From the NCBI GenBank assembly GCA_016178305.1, contig JACOTM010000020.1:58429-122428 (forward strand): a stretch of DNA of 64,000 nt, read 5' to 3'. Positions 7,819-17,168 of this stretch are shown piece after piece; position 1 is the first letter of the stretch, and each line of letters starts with the position of its first letter. Source of the stretch: Flavobacteriia bacterium (GTDB taxonomy: Bacteria; Bacteroidota; Bacteroidia; Flavobacteriales_D; Crocinitomicaceae). The notes beneath the pieces were generated by a model, which worked only from the letters and a program-made list of their open reading frames with translations, was not told the DNA's origin and searched no databases. A program made the translations under genes and the position numbers.

Positions 7819-8985
7819 ATGAAAATTGAATTCTCAAAAAATATAACTTCTTTCAAATACGCTGGAAATTTAACCGAATTTCCAAGAGAATTATTTGAGT
7901 TGGAAGAGACCTTAGAATTGTTGGATTTATCCAATAATCAATTGAGTGAACTACCTTCAGATTTTGATCGTTTTAAAAAGTTGAAAATTGCATTTTTTTC
8001 GGATAACTTATTTACAGAGTTACCTGATGTTTTAGGTAAATGTCGGAATTTGACGATGATTGGATTCAAGTCAAATTTGATTCAAAATGTTTCGGAACAA
8101 TCATTACCTAAACAACTTCAATGGTTAATCTTAACTAATAATAAGATTGAATTACTGCCTAATTCAATTGGAAATTGCGAAAAACTTCGAAAAGTTGCTT
8201 TAGCAGGAAACAAAATAAAGGAACTTCCTAACTCAATGGCAAATTGTAAAAACTTGGAATTACTTCGGATTTCTGCCAATGAATTAAAAGAATTACCGCT
8301 TTGGTTAATCGAATTACCTAACTTAACTTGGTTGGCTTTTTCTGGAAATCCGTGTACATTTAAACCTGATTTAACAATTGAAATTGACACCATTGATTGG
8401 ACCAAAATTGAACAAAAAGAAATCTTAGGTCAAGGTGCTTCCGGGATTATTTCAAAAGCTATTTTGAGAGATGAAATTGAAGAAGAAGTTGCAATTAAAA
8501 TTTTCAAAGGTGAAGTGACAAGTGATGGTTATCCAGAAGATGAATTAGCAACATCTTTGGCAGTTGGACGCCATTCAAATTTAGTTCCATTGATAGGTAA
8601 AATAGTTAATCATTCAGAAGGAAAAGAGGGGATTGTTTTAGAATTAATTCCTTCAACGTACAAAGTTTTGGGAAATCCTCCTTCTTTTGAAAGTTGTACA
8701 CGGGATGTTTTTCCAGAAGGAATTACTTTAACTCAATTACAAAAAGAACGAATTCTGTCAGGAGTAAAATCAGCAATGGAGCACTTGCATTCGAAAGGGA
8801 TTTTACATGGAGATTTGTATGCGCACAATACTTTGTATAATGAAGAAGGTCATACTTTTTTCGGAGATTTTGGAGCTGCTACATTTTTTGATATTCATCA
8901 CCCAACGGCAGAATTATTGAAAACATTGGATTACCGAGCATTTCAATGTTTAGTTGAAGATATAGGTGTAGAAACATCTAAATAA
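7819..8985 (+). CDS. Leucine-rich-repeat protein kinase
   Basis: The 388-residue protein fuses about seven leucine-rich repeats (residues 15-185; consensus LxxLxLSxNxLxELP) to a Ser/Thr-type kinase domain (about 200-385). Kinase signatures are the glycine loop ILGQGASGI, the lysine motif VAIKIFK, the catalytic loop HGDLYAHN (HGD in place of HRD) and DFGAA. No signal peptide or membrane segment is seen, so it is cytoplasmic. A TTG at 7789 lies inside the terminator hairpin, so the ATG at 7819 is preferred. The kinase C-lobe is short and probably ends early. The partner and substrate are unknown. Confidence 0.9.
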   Translation: MKIEFSKNITSFKYAGNLTEFPRELFELEETLELLDLSNNQLSELPSDFDRFKKLKIAFFSDNLFTELPDVLGKCRNLTMIGFKSNLIQNVSEQSLPKQLQWLILTNNKIELLPNSIGNCEKLRKVALAGNKIKELPNSMANCKNLELLRISANELKELPLWLIELPNLTWLAFSGNPCTFKPDLTIEIDTIDWTKIEQKEILGQGASGIISKAILRDEIEEEVAIKIFKGEVTSDGYPEDELATSLAVGRHSNLVPLIGKIVNHSEGKEGIVLELIPSTYKVLGNPPSFESCTRDVFPEGITLTQLQKERILSGVKSAMEHLHSKGILHGDLYAHNTLYNEEGHTFFGDFGAATFFDIHHPTAELLKTLDYRAFQCLVEDIGVETSK

Positions 8986-9112
8986 ATAATATTCAATAAT
9001 AATCTGTTTTTTGAAACCATACATTAGAAACGCTATGTTTCTTCAAAGAACACATAATATTTTCTTTTGAGATATAAGAAATTATTGTAATTAACGTTGT
9101 ACATTCGTGATA

Positions 9113-12100
9113 ATGACTCGAGAATTTCGTTTATGGAATAATATTGGTTCAATTTTAGGAATTGTTCTTCTATTATATTTTACAAGTTTTTCAAGTTTTT
9201 CACAAATTTCAAGTTTAAGAGAAAAAACCATTTATCATGCTTCAGACACCATTTATTTAGATAGTTTAACATTATACCCAAATTCTTTGGAAGTTTTTTG
9301 TATTCAAAACAATGAAAAAATTTATTGGAATAAAGCTGAATATGAAATTAATCTATCAAAAAACATTTTAATTTTATTTTCAAAGTGTTCTGATTCAATC
9401 CATCTAAAATATAGAGTTTTACCTATTTCATTGCATAAAAAATATCAAACTAGAGACACTTCACAAATATATACATCAAGTAAAGGTAATAGAGACGATT
9501 TTATTATAAAAGATCAACTAACAACATCTGATATTTTTGGAAATACAGGGATAAATAAGTCAGGAAGTATCTCTCGTGGAATTTCGTTTGGCAATAACCA
9601 AAATTTAGCAGTTAATTCTTCATTAAATCTAGAATTATCCGGTGATATAGCTCCAAATTTAAAAATTTTAGCATCTGTTTCGGATGATAATCTTCCTCTT
9701 CAAGCAGATGGAAATACTAATAAATTACAAGAATTTGATCAAGTTTTTATTCAAATTTACAATGATAGTTTTAAGTTAATTGCTGGGGATTTTTGGTTAA
9801 AAAAACCAGAGGGTTATTTTTTAAACTACAAAAAAAGAGCTCAAGGATTATCAACAGAATATTCTTGGGGTAGAGATTCAAATCATGTTTGGAAAACACA
9901 ATTAAGTACAGCGCTTTCAAAAGGGAGATTTAATCGTCAAATAATCCCAGGAATTGAAGGGAATCAAGGCCCTTACAAATTAACGGGAATAGAAAATGAA
10001 CCATTTATTATCATCTTATCTGGTACAGAAAACGTTTATATAGATGGTCGTCTCTTAACAAGAGGTCAAGAATTTGACTACACGATCAATTACAATACTG
10101 CGGAATTAATTTTCACATCCAGAAATCAAATAACAAAAGATTCAAGAATTGTAGTTGAATTTCAATATACAGCACAAAATTATGCCCGTTCATTAGTACA
10201 AAACTCAACCAGTTATTCCTCTAAAAAATTAAAATATTGGTTCAACATTTATTCTGAACAGGATGCGAAAAATCAACCTCTCCAGCAGCAATTATCAATC
10301 AATCAAAAACAATTATTAGCCTCTATCGGTGATCATCTCAATGAAGCTCAAACATCTAGTATTGATTCTATTGGATATTTGGATAATCAAAATCTTTATG
10401 CGTTAAAAGATTCTCTTGGTTTTGATTCTGTACTTGTTTTTAGTGTGAATCCAGACTCAGCATTATACAAAGCAACCTTTCAATATGTAGGTCAAGGAAA
10501 CGGTGATTATACCTTTAGTTATTATGGCGCTTTTGGTAAAATTTACAAATGGGTCAAGCCAGTTGCAGGTGTTTCTCAAGGCAATTATGCCCCTTCTAAA
10601 TTAATTTATACACCGCAACAAAAAAGAATGATTTCAACAGGATTTGCATATCAAATTTCTCCGAAAATAAAAGTAGAAACTGAATTTGCTACATCCAAAA
10701 ATGATTTAAACACATTTTCAAGCTTAGATTCTAAAGATGATAATGGCATCGCAATCAAATCAAAATTTAGTGGAAAAATACCTTTAAATGAAAAATTATC
10801 AAAAAAATGGGAACTCGAATCAAAATTTGAAATTGAAACATTAGATAAAAATTTCATCCCGATAGAACAATACAGAGCTGTTGAATTTGACAGAGACTGG
10901 AATACTCGAAATAAAGGATATTTAGGAAATCAAATGGCAAATACAATAGGTATTAACTTAAAAAACACAAAAAAGGGAAATATAACATTAGAAGGTCAAC
11001 AATATATTATTGGTACAGACTATCAAGGGCTTAAAATAAAAACAACTGGTAAATGGTCCCATAAAAACTTAAATTCGATTTGGGAAGGAAGTGTATTAAA
11101 TAGCAATTCTGTTAGTAAAAATCAATACATTCGACACAAAATAGACATCAATAAAAAAATAAAAAAAATAAAAATTGGCTTCAAAGATGATCATGAATTC
11201 AATACTTTTCAAAAAACATCGACATTAGATTTATCTAGTTATCAATTTTACGATTACCAAATTTATATTTCGAATGAAGATTCATCTAAAAACAACTTTA
11301 CCTTTTTTTACCGTGAAAGGTTTGATCAAAAATCAGATAGTTTCCATTTAACTCCAGTAGCTAGTGCAAAAACAGCCGGTGGAAAATTTGATATTTTAAG
11401 TTTAAAAAATCAAAAAATAAACATAGTAACAAGCTACCGAGAATTAAAAATAAGCAATACCTCTTTTATAAATCAGACTCCTGAAAACACTTTATTAGGA
11501 AGAATTCAATATGAAATAAAAGCTTTTAATGGTGCGATTAGCTTTAATAATTTCTATGAAATCGGTTCTGGTTTAGAACTCAAAAGAGAATTTGTATATA
11601 TCAAAGTGAATGATGGACAAGGGATTTACACCTGGATAGATTATAATAATGATGGAATAAAAGATGTGAATGAATTCGAAATTGCTCAATTTATAGACCA
11701 AGCAAGTTATGTCCGAATTTTTTCTCCTAGTAACGTTTACATCAAAACATATTCCAATGAATTAAATCAAGGATTATTCATAAAACCTGAACGAGTATTC
11801 ACTAAAAACAAATGGTCTTATAAAATTATTTCAAAATTTTCAGATCAAGCCCGGGTAAGAATTAATAAAAAAACAACCTACTTTAATGGAAAAGAATCTC
11901 TAAATCCGTATTCATCAGTTATGAACGACAACCAACTATTATCAACTACTTCCAATATTAAAAACACGATCTATTTTAATAGAAATTCCAGTGTTTTTAG
12001 TTGTGAATTTTCAAATCAAGATACAAGAAGTAAAACATTATTAGCAAATGGTTTTGACTCAAAGCAAAACACATTCAAGGAAATTTCTATTCGTATAAAT

Positions 12101-12592
12101 GTAAAAAAAATGTTCACGTTGGAAAGTTCCTTTCAAAGTGGAATTAAAATTTCTAAAGTAGAATATACAACTGGAAGAGATTATTATCTACATTATTACT
12201 ATTTCAAACCTAGTATTATTTTCCAGCCTTCTACCTCTTTAAGAATTACATTAGATTTAAGAAAATCACAAAAAATAAATTCAATCACATTAGGTGGTGA
12301 CAGTTCTATCGTATATCAAATAGGTTCTTCTTTTAAATATAACCAAGCTGAAAAAGGTAGTTTTCAAGGTAGTTTCAATATTATTAAAATCAATTTTTCA
12401 GGAAATCAAAATTCAGCTCTTGGATTTGAAATGTTAGAAGCCTTAAAACCTGGAGAAAATTATGTCTGGAATTTAAGTTACCAACGCTCAATTTCTCAAA
12501 AACTACAAATTTCTTTCCAGTATAATGGTCGAAAATCAATTGGCAACAGAACTGTTCATTCTGGCGGAATGGAAGTTAGAGCATTTTTTTAA
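9113..12592 (+). CDS. Very large envelope protein, probable outer-membrane beta-barrel
   Basis: The roughly 1160-residue product has an N-terminal hydrophobic segment (ILGIVLLLYFTSFSSFSQ) acting as signal peptide. The block GSISRGISFGNNQNLAVNS and the following 150 residues look like repeated strands, and the C-terminus ends EVRAFF, a typical barrel finish. The sequence DYNNDGIKDVNEFEIAQ resembles an EF-hand-like calcium loop. A GTG at 9107 is in frame, but the ATG at 9113 is the more likely start; a TACATTCG box overlaps the GTG. It is reminiscent of gliding or surface proteins of the phylum, but no named family can be assigned. Confidence 0.8.
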   Translation: MTREFRLWNNIGSILGIVLLLYFTSFSSFSQISSLREKTIYHASDTIYLDSLTLYPNSLEVFCIQNNEKIYWNKAEYEINLSKNILILFSKCSDSIHLKYRVLPISLHKKYQTRDTSQIYTSSKGNRDDFIIKDQLTTSDIFGNTGINKSGSISRGISFGNNQNLAVNSSLNLELSGDIAPNLKILASVSDDNLPLQADGNTNKLQEFDQVFIQIYNDSFKLIAGDFWLKKPEGYFLNYKKRAQGLSTEYSWGRDSNHVWKTQLSTALSKGRFNRQIIPGIEGNQGPYKLTGIENEPFIIILSGTENVYIDGRLLTRGQEFDYTINYNTAELIFTSRNQITKDSRIVVEFQYTAQNYARSLVQNSTSYSSKKLKYWFNIYSEQDAKNQPLQQQLSINQKQLLASIGDHLNEAQTSSIDSIGYLDNQNLYALKDSLGFDSVLVFSVNPDSALYKATFQYVGQGNGDYTFSYYGAFGKIYKWVKPVAGVSQGNYAPSKLIYTPQQKRMISTGFAYQISPKIKVETEFATSKNDLNTFSSLDSKDDNGIAIKSKFSGKIPLNEKLSKKWELESKFEIETLDKNFIPIEQYRAVEFDRDWNTRNKGYLGNQMANTIGINLKNTKKGNITLEGQQYIIGTDYQGLKIKTTGKWSHKNLNSIWEGSVLNSNSVSKNQYIRHKIDINKKIKKIKIGFKDDHEFNTFQKTSTLDLSSYQFYDYQIYISNEDSSKNNFTFFYRERFDQKSDSFHLTPVASAKTAGGKFDILSLKNQKINIVTSYRELKISNTSFINQTPENTLLGRIQYEIKAFNGAISFNNFYEIGSGLELKREFVYIKVNDGQGIYTWIDYNNDGIKDVNEFEIAQFIDQASYVRIFSPSNVYIKTYSNELNQGLFIKPERVFTKNKWSYKIISKFSDQARVRINKKTTYFNGKESLNPYSSVMNDNQLLSTTSNIKNTIYFNRNSSVFSCEFSNQDTRSKTLLANGFDSKQNTFKEISIRINVKKMFTLESSFQSGIKISKVEYTTGRDYYLHYYYFKPSIIFQPSTSLRITLDLRKSQKINSITLGGDSSIVYQIGSSFKYNQAEKGSFQGSFNIIKINFSGNQNSALGFEMLEALKPGENYVWNLSYQRSISQKLQISFQYNGRKSIGNRTVHSGGMEVRAFF

Positions 12593-12628
12593 TGCTATTT
12601 GAATTTAATATAAATTTAATTTTACAAA

Positions 12629-13306
12629 ATGCAGAATACAGATTTAATAAATGAACTCGTTATAACATTACAGCAACATGCAGATGAAAATCGCGCGATT
12701 AATGCTGCAAAATATATGAAAGAAAAATTTTCATTTATAGGAGTCGATGCAAATACTCGTAAACGAATTCAAAAAGAATGGTTTATCATTCTAAAAAAAG
12801 AAAAAAAGAATATTGATCGTTGGGAAATTATACGAGAATTATGGGAAAAGGAATTTCGAGAACTGCACTATGTTGCAATAGATTGGATGAATTCTTGGAA
12901 AAAAGAGGAACTCATAGAAGATGATATAATTCATTTACAATGGCTTATTACCAATAATTCTTGGTGGGATTCCGTTGATGCAATAGCCAGTAATATTCTG
13001 GGAATCTATTTTCAAAAATTCCCAAAACAAATTGCAATACTCGAGAATGAATGGAGATATGACTCAAATATGTGGGTTAATAGAAGCTGCTTGATTTTTC
13101 AATTAAAATATAAAGAAAAAGTAAATTTTGAATTCATAAAAAGTTTAACTATTCAATACCAATCAAATAAAGAATTTTTTATTCAAAAGGCAATCGGTTG
13201 GTCACTACGCCAATATTCTAAATTTCATCCAGAGGCTGTACGTGATTTTCTAGAAGAAATCGATTTAAAAGGATTGGCTAAGCGTGAAGCAATAAAATAT
13301 ATATGA
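12629..13306 (+). CDS. DNA alkylation repair protein, AlkD/HEAT-repeat type
   Basis: The 225-residue all-helical protein matches the AlkC/AlkD family of DNA glycosylases, which remove alkylated purines using HEAT-like repeats. Conserved parts are MKEKFSFIGVDANTRKRI, REFRELHYVAIDWM, the catalytic aspartate/tryptophan region NSWWDSVDAIAS, WVNRSCLIFQL and FIQKAIGWSLRQYSK. The length is normal. The gene lies just downstream of the large envelope gene and its stop codon abuts the second MITE-like copy. The family is secure; the exact lesion preference is not known. Confidence 0.92.
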   Translation: MQNTDLINELVITLQQHADENRAINAAKYMKEKFSFIGVDANTRKRIQKEWFIILKKEKKNIDRWEIIRELWEKEFRELHYVAIDWMNSWKKEELIEDDIIHLQWLITNNSWWDSVDAIASNILGIYFQKFPKQIAILENEWRYDSNMWVNRSCLIFQLKYKEKVNFEFIKSLTIQYQSNKEFFIQKAIGWSLRQYSKFHPEAVRDFLEEIDLKGLAKREAIKYI

Positions 13307-13480
13307 GTTCGATTCATATTTTGCATTCAGATTGTCTATAAATAAGGCGTTACGACTAAAAGAAAAGAAATAGCGCAACGATTTAAGTTTGTCGAAAGGG
13401 AGCTATTTCAAGAAACTTTTGGGAAGTAAACCGCTTTTTATACCGATATAACTTTGGTTAAACTGAAATTTTATCGCGTA
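13305..13480 (+). repeat. Degenerate relative of the MITE-like element
   Basis: The region begins GAGTTCGATT and contains a block at about 13402-13443 that matches 1586-1623 with about four mismatches. A GAAATTTTATCG at 13465-13476 resembles the right arm of the first copy. A 7-bp inverted pair (TACCGAT at 13441-13447 and ATCGGTA at 13494-13500) is also present. The right end is poorly conserved. Confidence 0.45.
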
Positions 13481-13535
13481 TTATCATAGGTCAATCGGTA
13501 TTACAGGTAAAATGTGTAAAAAATACGACTTTAAT

Positions 13536-14555
13536 TTATATCCATACTTTTGCTCCTTCTGAACAATTTTGACAGATATCGATTTGATTTCGATGTAACA
13601 AAACAGATGTTCTAAATAATTTGTACTTTTTGGCTGTCCAAATTTGTTGAAACTCCTGATTTTGAATAGTTCCCAAAATATGTTTCGCATCTTTATCAAA
13701 ACAGCATGGAACAATCGAGCCATCCCAAGTAATAACGGAACTACTCCACATTCTCCAACAATGATTTCCAACCTTATATTTCAAGGCAAAAGTTCCATCT
13801 TTTAATTTTTTATATCTCGAATAATTTTCATCTTTAGGCATTAGTATATTTCCATGCTTGTATTCATAAAATTGGGCAGTTTTTAAGCGTACATCTTTAA
13901 TATTTAAATCTTGAGCCATTTGATGTAAAGCAGCAATCTCATGTTCATTTTGTTGAACGACTAAAAACTGAAAAATTAAATGGGGCGTATGACTTTTTAA
14001 TTCATTTTTAGCACGAAGAATATTTTTGGTACCTTCAATAACTTTAGATAATTCTCCATTCACACGGTAATTGGCATAGGTTTCTTGTGTTAGGCCATCA
14101 ATTGAAATAATCAATCGGTCTAAACCTGAATTCACAATTTCAATTGCTTTCTCTGAATCTATAAAATGAGCATTCGTTGAAGTTGCCGTATATATATTAC
14201 GCTTTTTTGCTTCTCGAATCAGTTCCAAAAACTGAGGGTTTAAAAAAGGTTCTCCTTGGAAATAATAATTGATATAAAATACTTGTTTACCCACTGAATC
14301 TAAAATTTTTTTATGAAAATCAAGATTCAATTTACCTGTTGCTCTTGTAAACTGTTTCAATCCACTTGGGCATTCAGGACAGGATAAATTACAAGCAGTT
14401 GTTGGTTCGATACTTAAAGCAAATGGTAAACCTTTAAGGCGCGTTTTTTTAGTCCATTTTGAAAAAACATAAGAACCTTTTAATAATACCAAATTCCATA
14501 ATCGGAATACTGACACATGTTTAATAATGTTTAATGAATCTTGAATTTTAGACAT
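13536..14555 (-). CDS. Radical SAM / SPASM domain protein
   Basis: The 339-residue protein has the radical SAM iron-sulfur motif CNLSCPEC (Cys55, Cys59, Cys62), followed by FQGEPFLNP and STNAHF, as in the S-adenosylmethionine barrel. The C-terminal region has SPASM-type cysteines (NHCWRMWSS, IVPCCFDKDAKHILGTI, DICQNCSEG) that would hold auxiliary clusters. Such proteins often modify peptides or are oxidoreductases in cofactor or sugar pathways. No small precursor peptide is visible next to it. A TACTTTTG -7 box lies four bases before the ATG. The substrate is unknown. Confidence 0.9.
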   Translation of the reverse strand: MSKIQDSLNIIKHVSVFRLWNLVLLKGSYVFSKWTKKTRLKGLPFALSIEPTTACNLSCPECPSGLKQFTRATGKLNLDFHKKILDSVGKQVFYINYYFQGEPFLNPQFLELIREAKKRNIYTATSTNAHFIDSEKAIEIVNSGLDRLIISIDGLTQETYANYRVNGELSKVIEGTKNILRAKNELKSHTPHLIFQFLVVQQNEHEIAALHQMAQDLNIKDVRLKTAQFYEYKHGNILMPKDENYSRYKKLKDGTFALKYKVGNHCWRMWSSSVITWDGSIVPCCFDKDAKHILGTIQNQEFQQIWTAKKYKLFRTSVLLHRNQIDICQNCSEGAKVWI

Positions 14556-14559
14556 AGTT

Positions 14560-14567
14560 CAAAAGTA
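14560..14567 (-). promoter_or_regulatory. -7 box of the radical SAM gene, four bases before the start codon
   Basis: On the minus strand TACTTTTG is followed by AACT and ATG. This is a third case of the same spacing as glyQS and mtnC. No clear -33 box is seen. Confidence 0.5.
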
Positions 14568-14682
14568 AATAAATCTTTGCAATAATTTTGACTTGTATAA
14601 TTAGCCGATATATTCTTCGAAAGCACTTTCGATTTGAATGCATACCATGTATTTTCGATGAATCAAACTTCAAAACATCATT

Positions 14683-15210
14683 ATGAAAAAATTATTTCTA
14701 ATATCCTTGACATTTCTAATCTACCATTTTCAAATAATAGCACAAGAATCAGAAGTAGTTCAAAAATCAGAGAAAGAATTGTTATTAGAAGCTCGAATTC
14801 CTAAATGGGTTGTACCAATATTAAATAAAGCTCATTTTTTTGATGTCTATTTCATTACAGATACGATCAATCCTTTTTATTTAGAATCAGATTTTAATGG
14901 AGACAATGTTGATGACATAGCTTTATTTATCGTAAACAAACAAAACAAAAAGTCTGGAATTGTAATCATTAATGGAAAAACAAATATTCATTATATTTTA
15001 GGCGCAGGAAAAGAGTTTGGAATGGGAGATTCTATGAATTGGGTTCAAGTTTGGACTATTTGCCGCGAAAAATCAGTTGCCTCTTTTAAAGATGGTAAAA
15101 AAGAAATGAACTTTAAATATCCTGCTATCAAAATTGTTCGAAATGAATCTATCGCTACTTACTTTTATTGGTCTGGAAATAAATACAAGACTTACAATCA
15201 AGCATTATAA
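14683..15210 (+). CDS. Secreted hypothetical protein with an FG-GAP-like segment
   Basis: The 175-residue product starts with a signal peptide (MKKLFLISLTFLIYHFQIIAQ). The segment YLESDFNGDNVDDIALFIV (about residues 65-83) resembles a calcium-binding FG-GAP/VCBS loop, and the next strands carry GIVIINGKT and EFGMGDSMNW. There is no catalytic motif. It faces the HMA protein gene tail to tail with a 20-base gap. The family is not recognised beyond this. Confidence 0.7.
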   Translation: MKKLFLISLTFLIYHFQIIAQESEVVQKSEKELLLEARIPKWVVPILNKAHFFDVYFITDTINPFYLESDFNGDNVDDIALFIVNKQNKKSGIVIINGKTNIHYILGAGKEFGMGDSMNWVQVWTICREKSVASFKDGKKEMNFKYPAIKIVRNESIATYFYWSGNKYKTYNQAL

Positions 15211-15230
15211 GTCTTGTGGTTTTATTTATA

Positions 15231-15578
15231 CTACTTTTCCATTCCACTTGGACGACAACAAGCAGGTAATTTTTGGACAGCATCTGGATTAGCTTTTACT
15301 TCATCTGCATCGTAACCCAAATTTGAAATTTTTTGCTTGATTGCTACCAAACTAATTTTAGAAGGCTTAAATTTTATGGTTATTTTTTTAGTAACCAAAT
15401 CCAATTCAGCGAAAGTCACTCCTTTTGTATAATTCAATAATTCTTCTATTCGTTCTTTACAATCGCCACATTGCGGATTTGTTGTAATAACAACCGTTTC
15501 TGTTTTCCCTTTTTTTTCCTGACCAAAACTTGTCTGAATTCCCATCAAACAAATTAAAATAAATAATACATTTTTCAT
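15231..15578 (-). CDS. Exported heavy-metal-associated (HMA) domain protein
   Basis: The 115-residue protein has a signal peptide (MKNVLFILICLMGIQTSFGQ) and one ferredoxin-like HMA fold. The metal motif is NPQCGDCKERIE (Cys37, Cys40), a CxxC in the usual loop position, and the end of the fold is KISNLGYDADEV. The C-terminal tail adds PACCRPSG, two more cysteines. It is likely a periplasmic metal chaperone. Copper is the common ligand in this family, but nothing here fixes the metal. Confidence 0.85.
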   Translation of the reverse strand: MKNVLFILICLMGIQTSFGQEKKGKTETVVITTNPQCGDCKERIEELLNYTKGVTFAELDLVTKKITIKFKPSKISLVAIKQKISNLGYDADEVKANPDAVQKLPACCRPSGMEK

Positions 15579-15780
15579 GGTTCTATTGTTAAACTATTTT
15601 ACTGACACTCGATTTATCGTGAAAATTATTAATTTAATATGTTCAAAATATTTGAGACTAAGTACTTTATATAGATTTTATTGACTTATGTTTAAAATCG
15701 TTTGTTCAATTATATTAATCTGTTCGTGTAAGTGCCTTATACTCAAATATACTTGAAAATATTTAAGATTTCAAGAAAAA

Positions 15781-15805
15781 CTTATTTATAATTGTTATAA
15801 ATAAG
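15781..15805. promoter_or_regulatory. Perfect 11-bp inverted repeat upstream of the Nfu gene
   Basis: CTTATTTATAA at 15781-15791 and TTATAAATAAG at 15795-15805 flank TTG. It directly precedes a TAATTTTA box at 15807-15814 and ends 24 bases before the start codon, so it is placed like an operator. The regulator is unknown. Confidence 0.5.
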
Positions 15806-15828
15806 TTAATTTTACAGAAAAAAAGAAT

Positions 15829-16440
15829 ATGAACGTTCCAGTTACATTATATGCAGAAATGACTCCGAATCCTTCAACGATGAAATTCGTAGCCAATAAA
15901 TATTTACTGATAATAGGTGATTCGGTTGAATTTACTTCAAAAGCTGAAGCGAAAGGATTTTCACCATTGGCGGAAGAATTATTCAATTTTCCATTTGTAA
16001 AAGGTGTTTTCATAGCGGCAAATTTTATTACAATTACAAAAACAGACGATATTTCGTGGGATTATGTTCAGATGGAATTACGTGAATTTATCAAAGAATT
16101 TTTATCTTTTGGCAAAGATGTATTAGTTATGATGCCACTCCCAAAACCTGTTGTTGTAGATAATGATACGGATGAATCAAATACACCGAAAAAAGTTTAT
16201 TCACCTAGCGAGTTTGATGATGCTATTCGAAATTTATTGGATGAATATGTAAAACCTGCTGTTGAAAGCGATGGTGGTGCTATTGATTTCAGAAGTTTTG
16301 AGAATGGGGTTGTAACGGTTTTATTAAGAGGTGCTTGCGCTGGATGCCCGTCCTCTACGGCAACCTTAAAAGGTGGAATAGAAAATTTATTGAAACAACA
16401 TATTCCTGAAGTAACTTCAGTAGTGGCAGAAGCAATATAA
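15829..16440 (+). CDS. Nfu-type iron-sulfur cluster scaffold protein
   Basis: The 203-residue protein has an N-terminal Nfu_N domain (TLYAEMTPNPSTMKFVANK, residues 7-25) and a C-terminal NifU-like domain with the cluster-binding CAGCPSS motif (Cys170, Cys173) after VESDGGAIDF. Family members carry 4Fe-4S clusters to target enzymes. The gene is monocistronic and may be regulated through the upstream dyad. It faces the thioesterase gene, with a hairpin between them. Confidence 0.93.
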   Translation: MNVPVTLYAEMTPNPSTMKFVANKYLLIIGDSVEFTSKAEAKGFSPLAEELFNFPFVKGVFIAANFITITKTDDISWDYVQMELREFIKEFLSFGKDVLVMMPLPKPVVVDNDTDESNTPKKVYSPSEFDDAIRNLLDEYVKPAVESDGGAIDFRSFENGVVTVLLRGACAGCPSSTATLKGGIENLLKQHIPEVTSVVAEAI

Positions 16441-16460
16441 GCTTCGACGTAAACTTTGCT

Positions 16461-16482
16461 CAGTCCACTTTTCTGTGGACTG
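16461..16482. terminator. Short hairpin between converging genes
   Basis: CAGTCCAC at 16461-16468 pairs with GTGGACTG at 16475-16482. There is no strong T-run on either strand, so termination is tentative. Confidence 0.45.
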
Positions 16483-16486
16483 AAAA

Positions 16487-16996
16487 TCACATAAACAGCG
16501 CTTTCAATTCTGTTGCCTCTTGTGGGTTCATTTTTCCTGCTAAAATCAAACTTAATTGTTTTCTTCGAAGTGCACCTTCATACCTTTCTTTTTCTTCTTC
16601 AGATTCTGCAATAATTTCAGGGACTTGTATCGGCCCACCATGTTGATCCACAGCAACAAATGTATAAATTGCTTCGTTTGATTTTCTTCGAACTCCTGAG
16701 ACTTGATCTTCCACAAAGACATCAACAAAAACCTCCATTGAAGAATTAAAAGCTCTGGATACTTTTGCTTCCAAAGTTACAATTGCGGAATGTGCAATCG
16801 GTTCGCGAAATGAAACATTGTTTACGGAAGCAGTAACAACAACTCTTCTACAATGTCTGTGAGCTGAAACACTTGCAATTACATCCATCCAAGCCAACAA
16901 CTGCCCACCAAATAAATTTCCTAAAGTATTTGTGTCGTTTGGTAAAACTACTTTCGTGGTTACTGATAAAGATTCTGCTGCTGTCTTAGATTTCAT
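16487..16996 (-). CDS. Hotdog-fold acyl-CoA thioesterase
   Basis: The 169-residue protein has the YciA/BFIT-type thioesterase signature: LPNDTNTLGNLFGGQLLAWM (residues 19-38, helix with the catalytic region), VTASVNNVSFREPI and SNEAIYTFVAVDQHG. It hydrolyses acyl-CoA in the cytoplasm; the chain preference is not predictable. A possible TATTTTTG -7 box lies about 20 bases upstream of the start. The gene is monocistronic. Confidence 0.9.
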   Translation of the reverse strand: MKSKTAAESLSVTTKVVLPNDTNTLGNLFGGQLLAWMDVIASVSAHRHCRRVVVTASVNNVSFREPIAHSAIVTLEAKVSRAFNSSMEVFVDVFVEDQVSGVRRKSNEAIYTFVAVDQHGGPIQVPEIIAESEEEKERYEGALRRKQLSLILAGKMNPQEATELKALFM

Positions 16997-17128
16997 TGTA
17001 ATAATTATTTATTCACAAAAATACATAAAGTCAAAGAGTTTTAATAGGCTTTTTTAGAAATACATGCTCTGAAATCATGTTTTTTAAAAATTAATATCAC
17101 AAAAAAATAAATCCGTATTTTTAATGCT

Positions 17129-17136
17129 TACATTTG
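17129..17136 (+). promoter_or_regulatory. -7 promoter box of ctaB
   Basis: TACATTTG matches TAnnTTTG. It falls inside the first codons of a longer in-frame reading starting at 17124, which argues for the ATG at 17169 as the true start. Confidence 0.5.
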
Positions 17137-17168
17137 CACCCAATATTTCATTCGATTTAAAATACAAA

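Noticed and set aside
9107..9112. GTG start for the large envelope protein
   Set aside because: The ATG six bases later is the more usual start, and the GTG lies in a promoter-like box.
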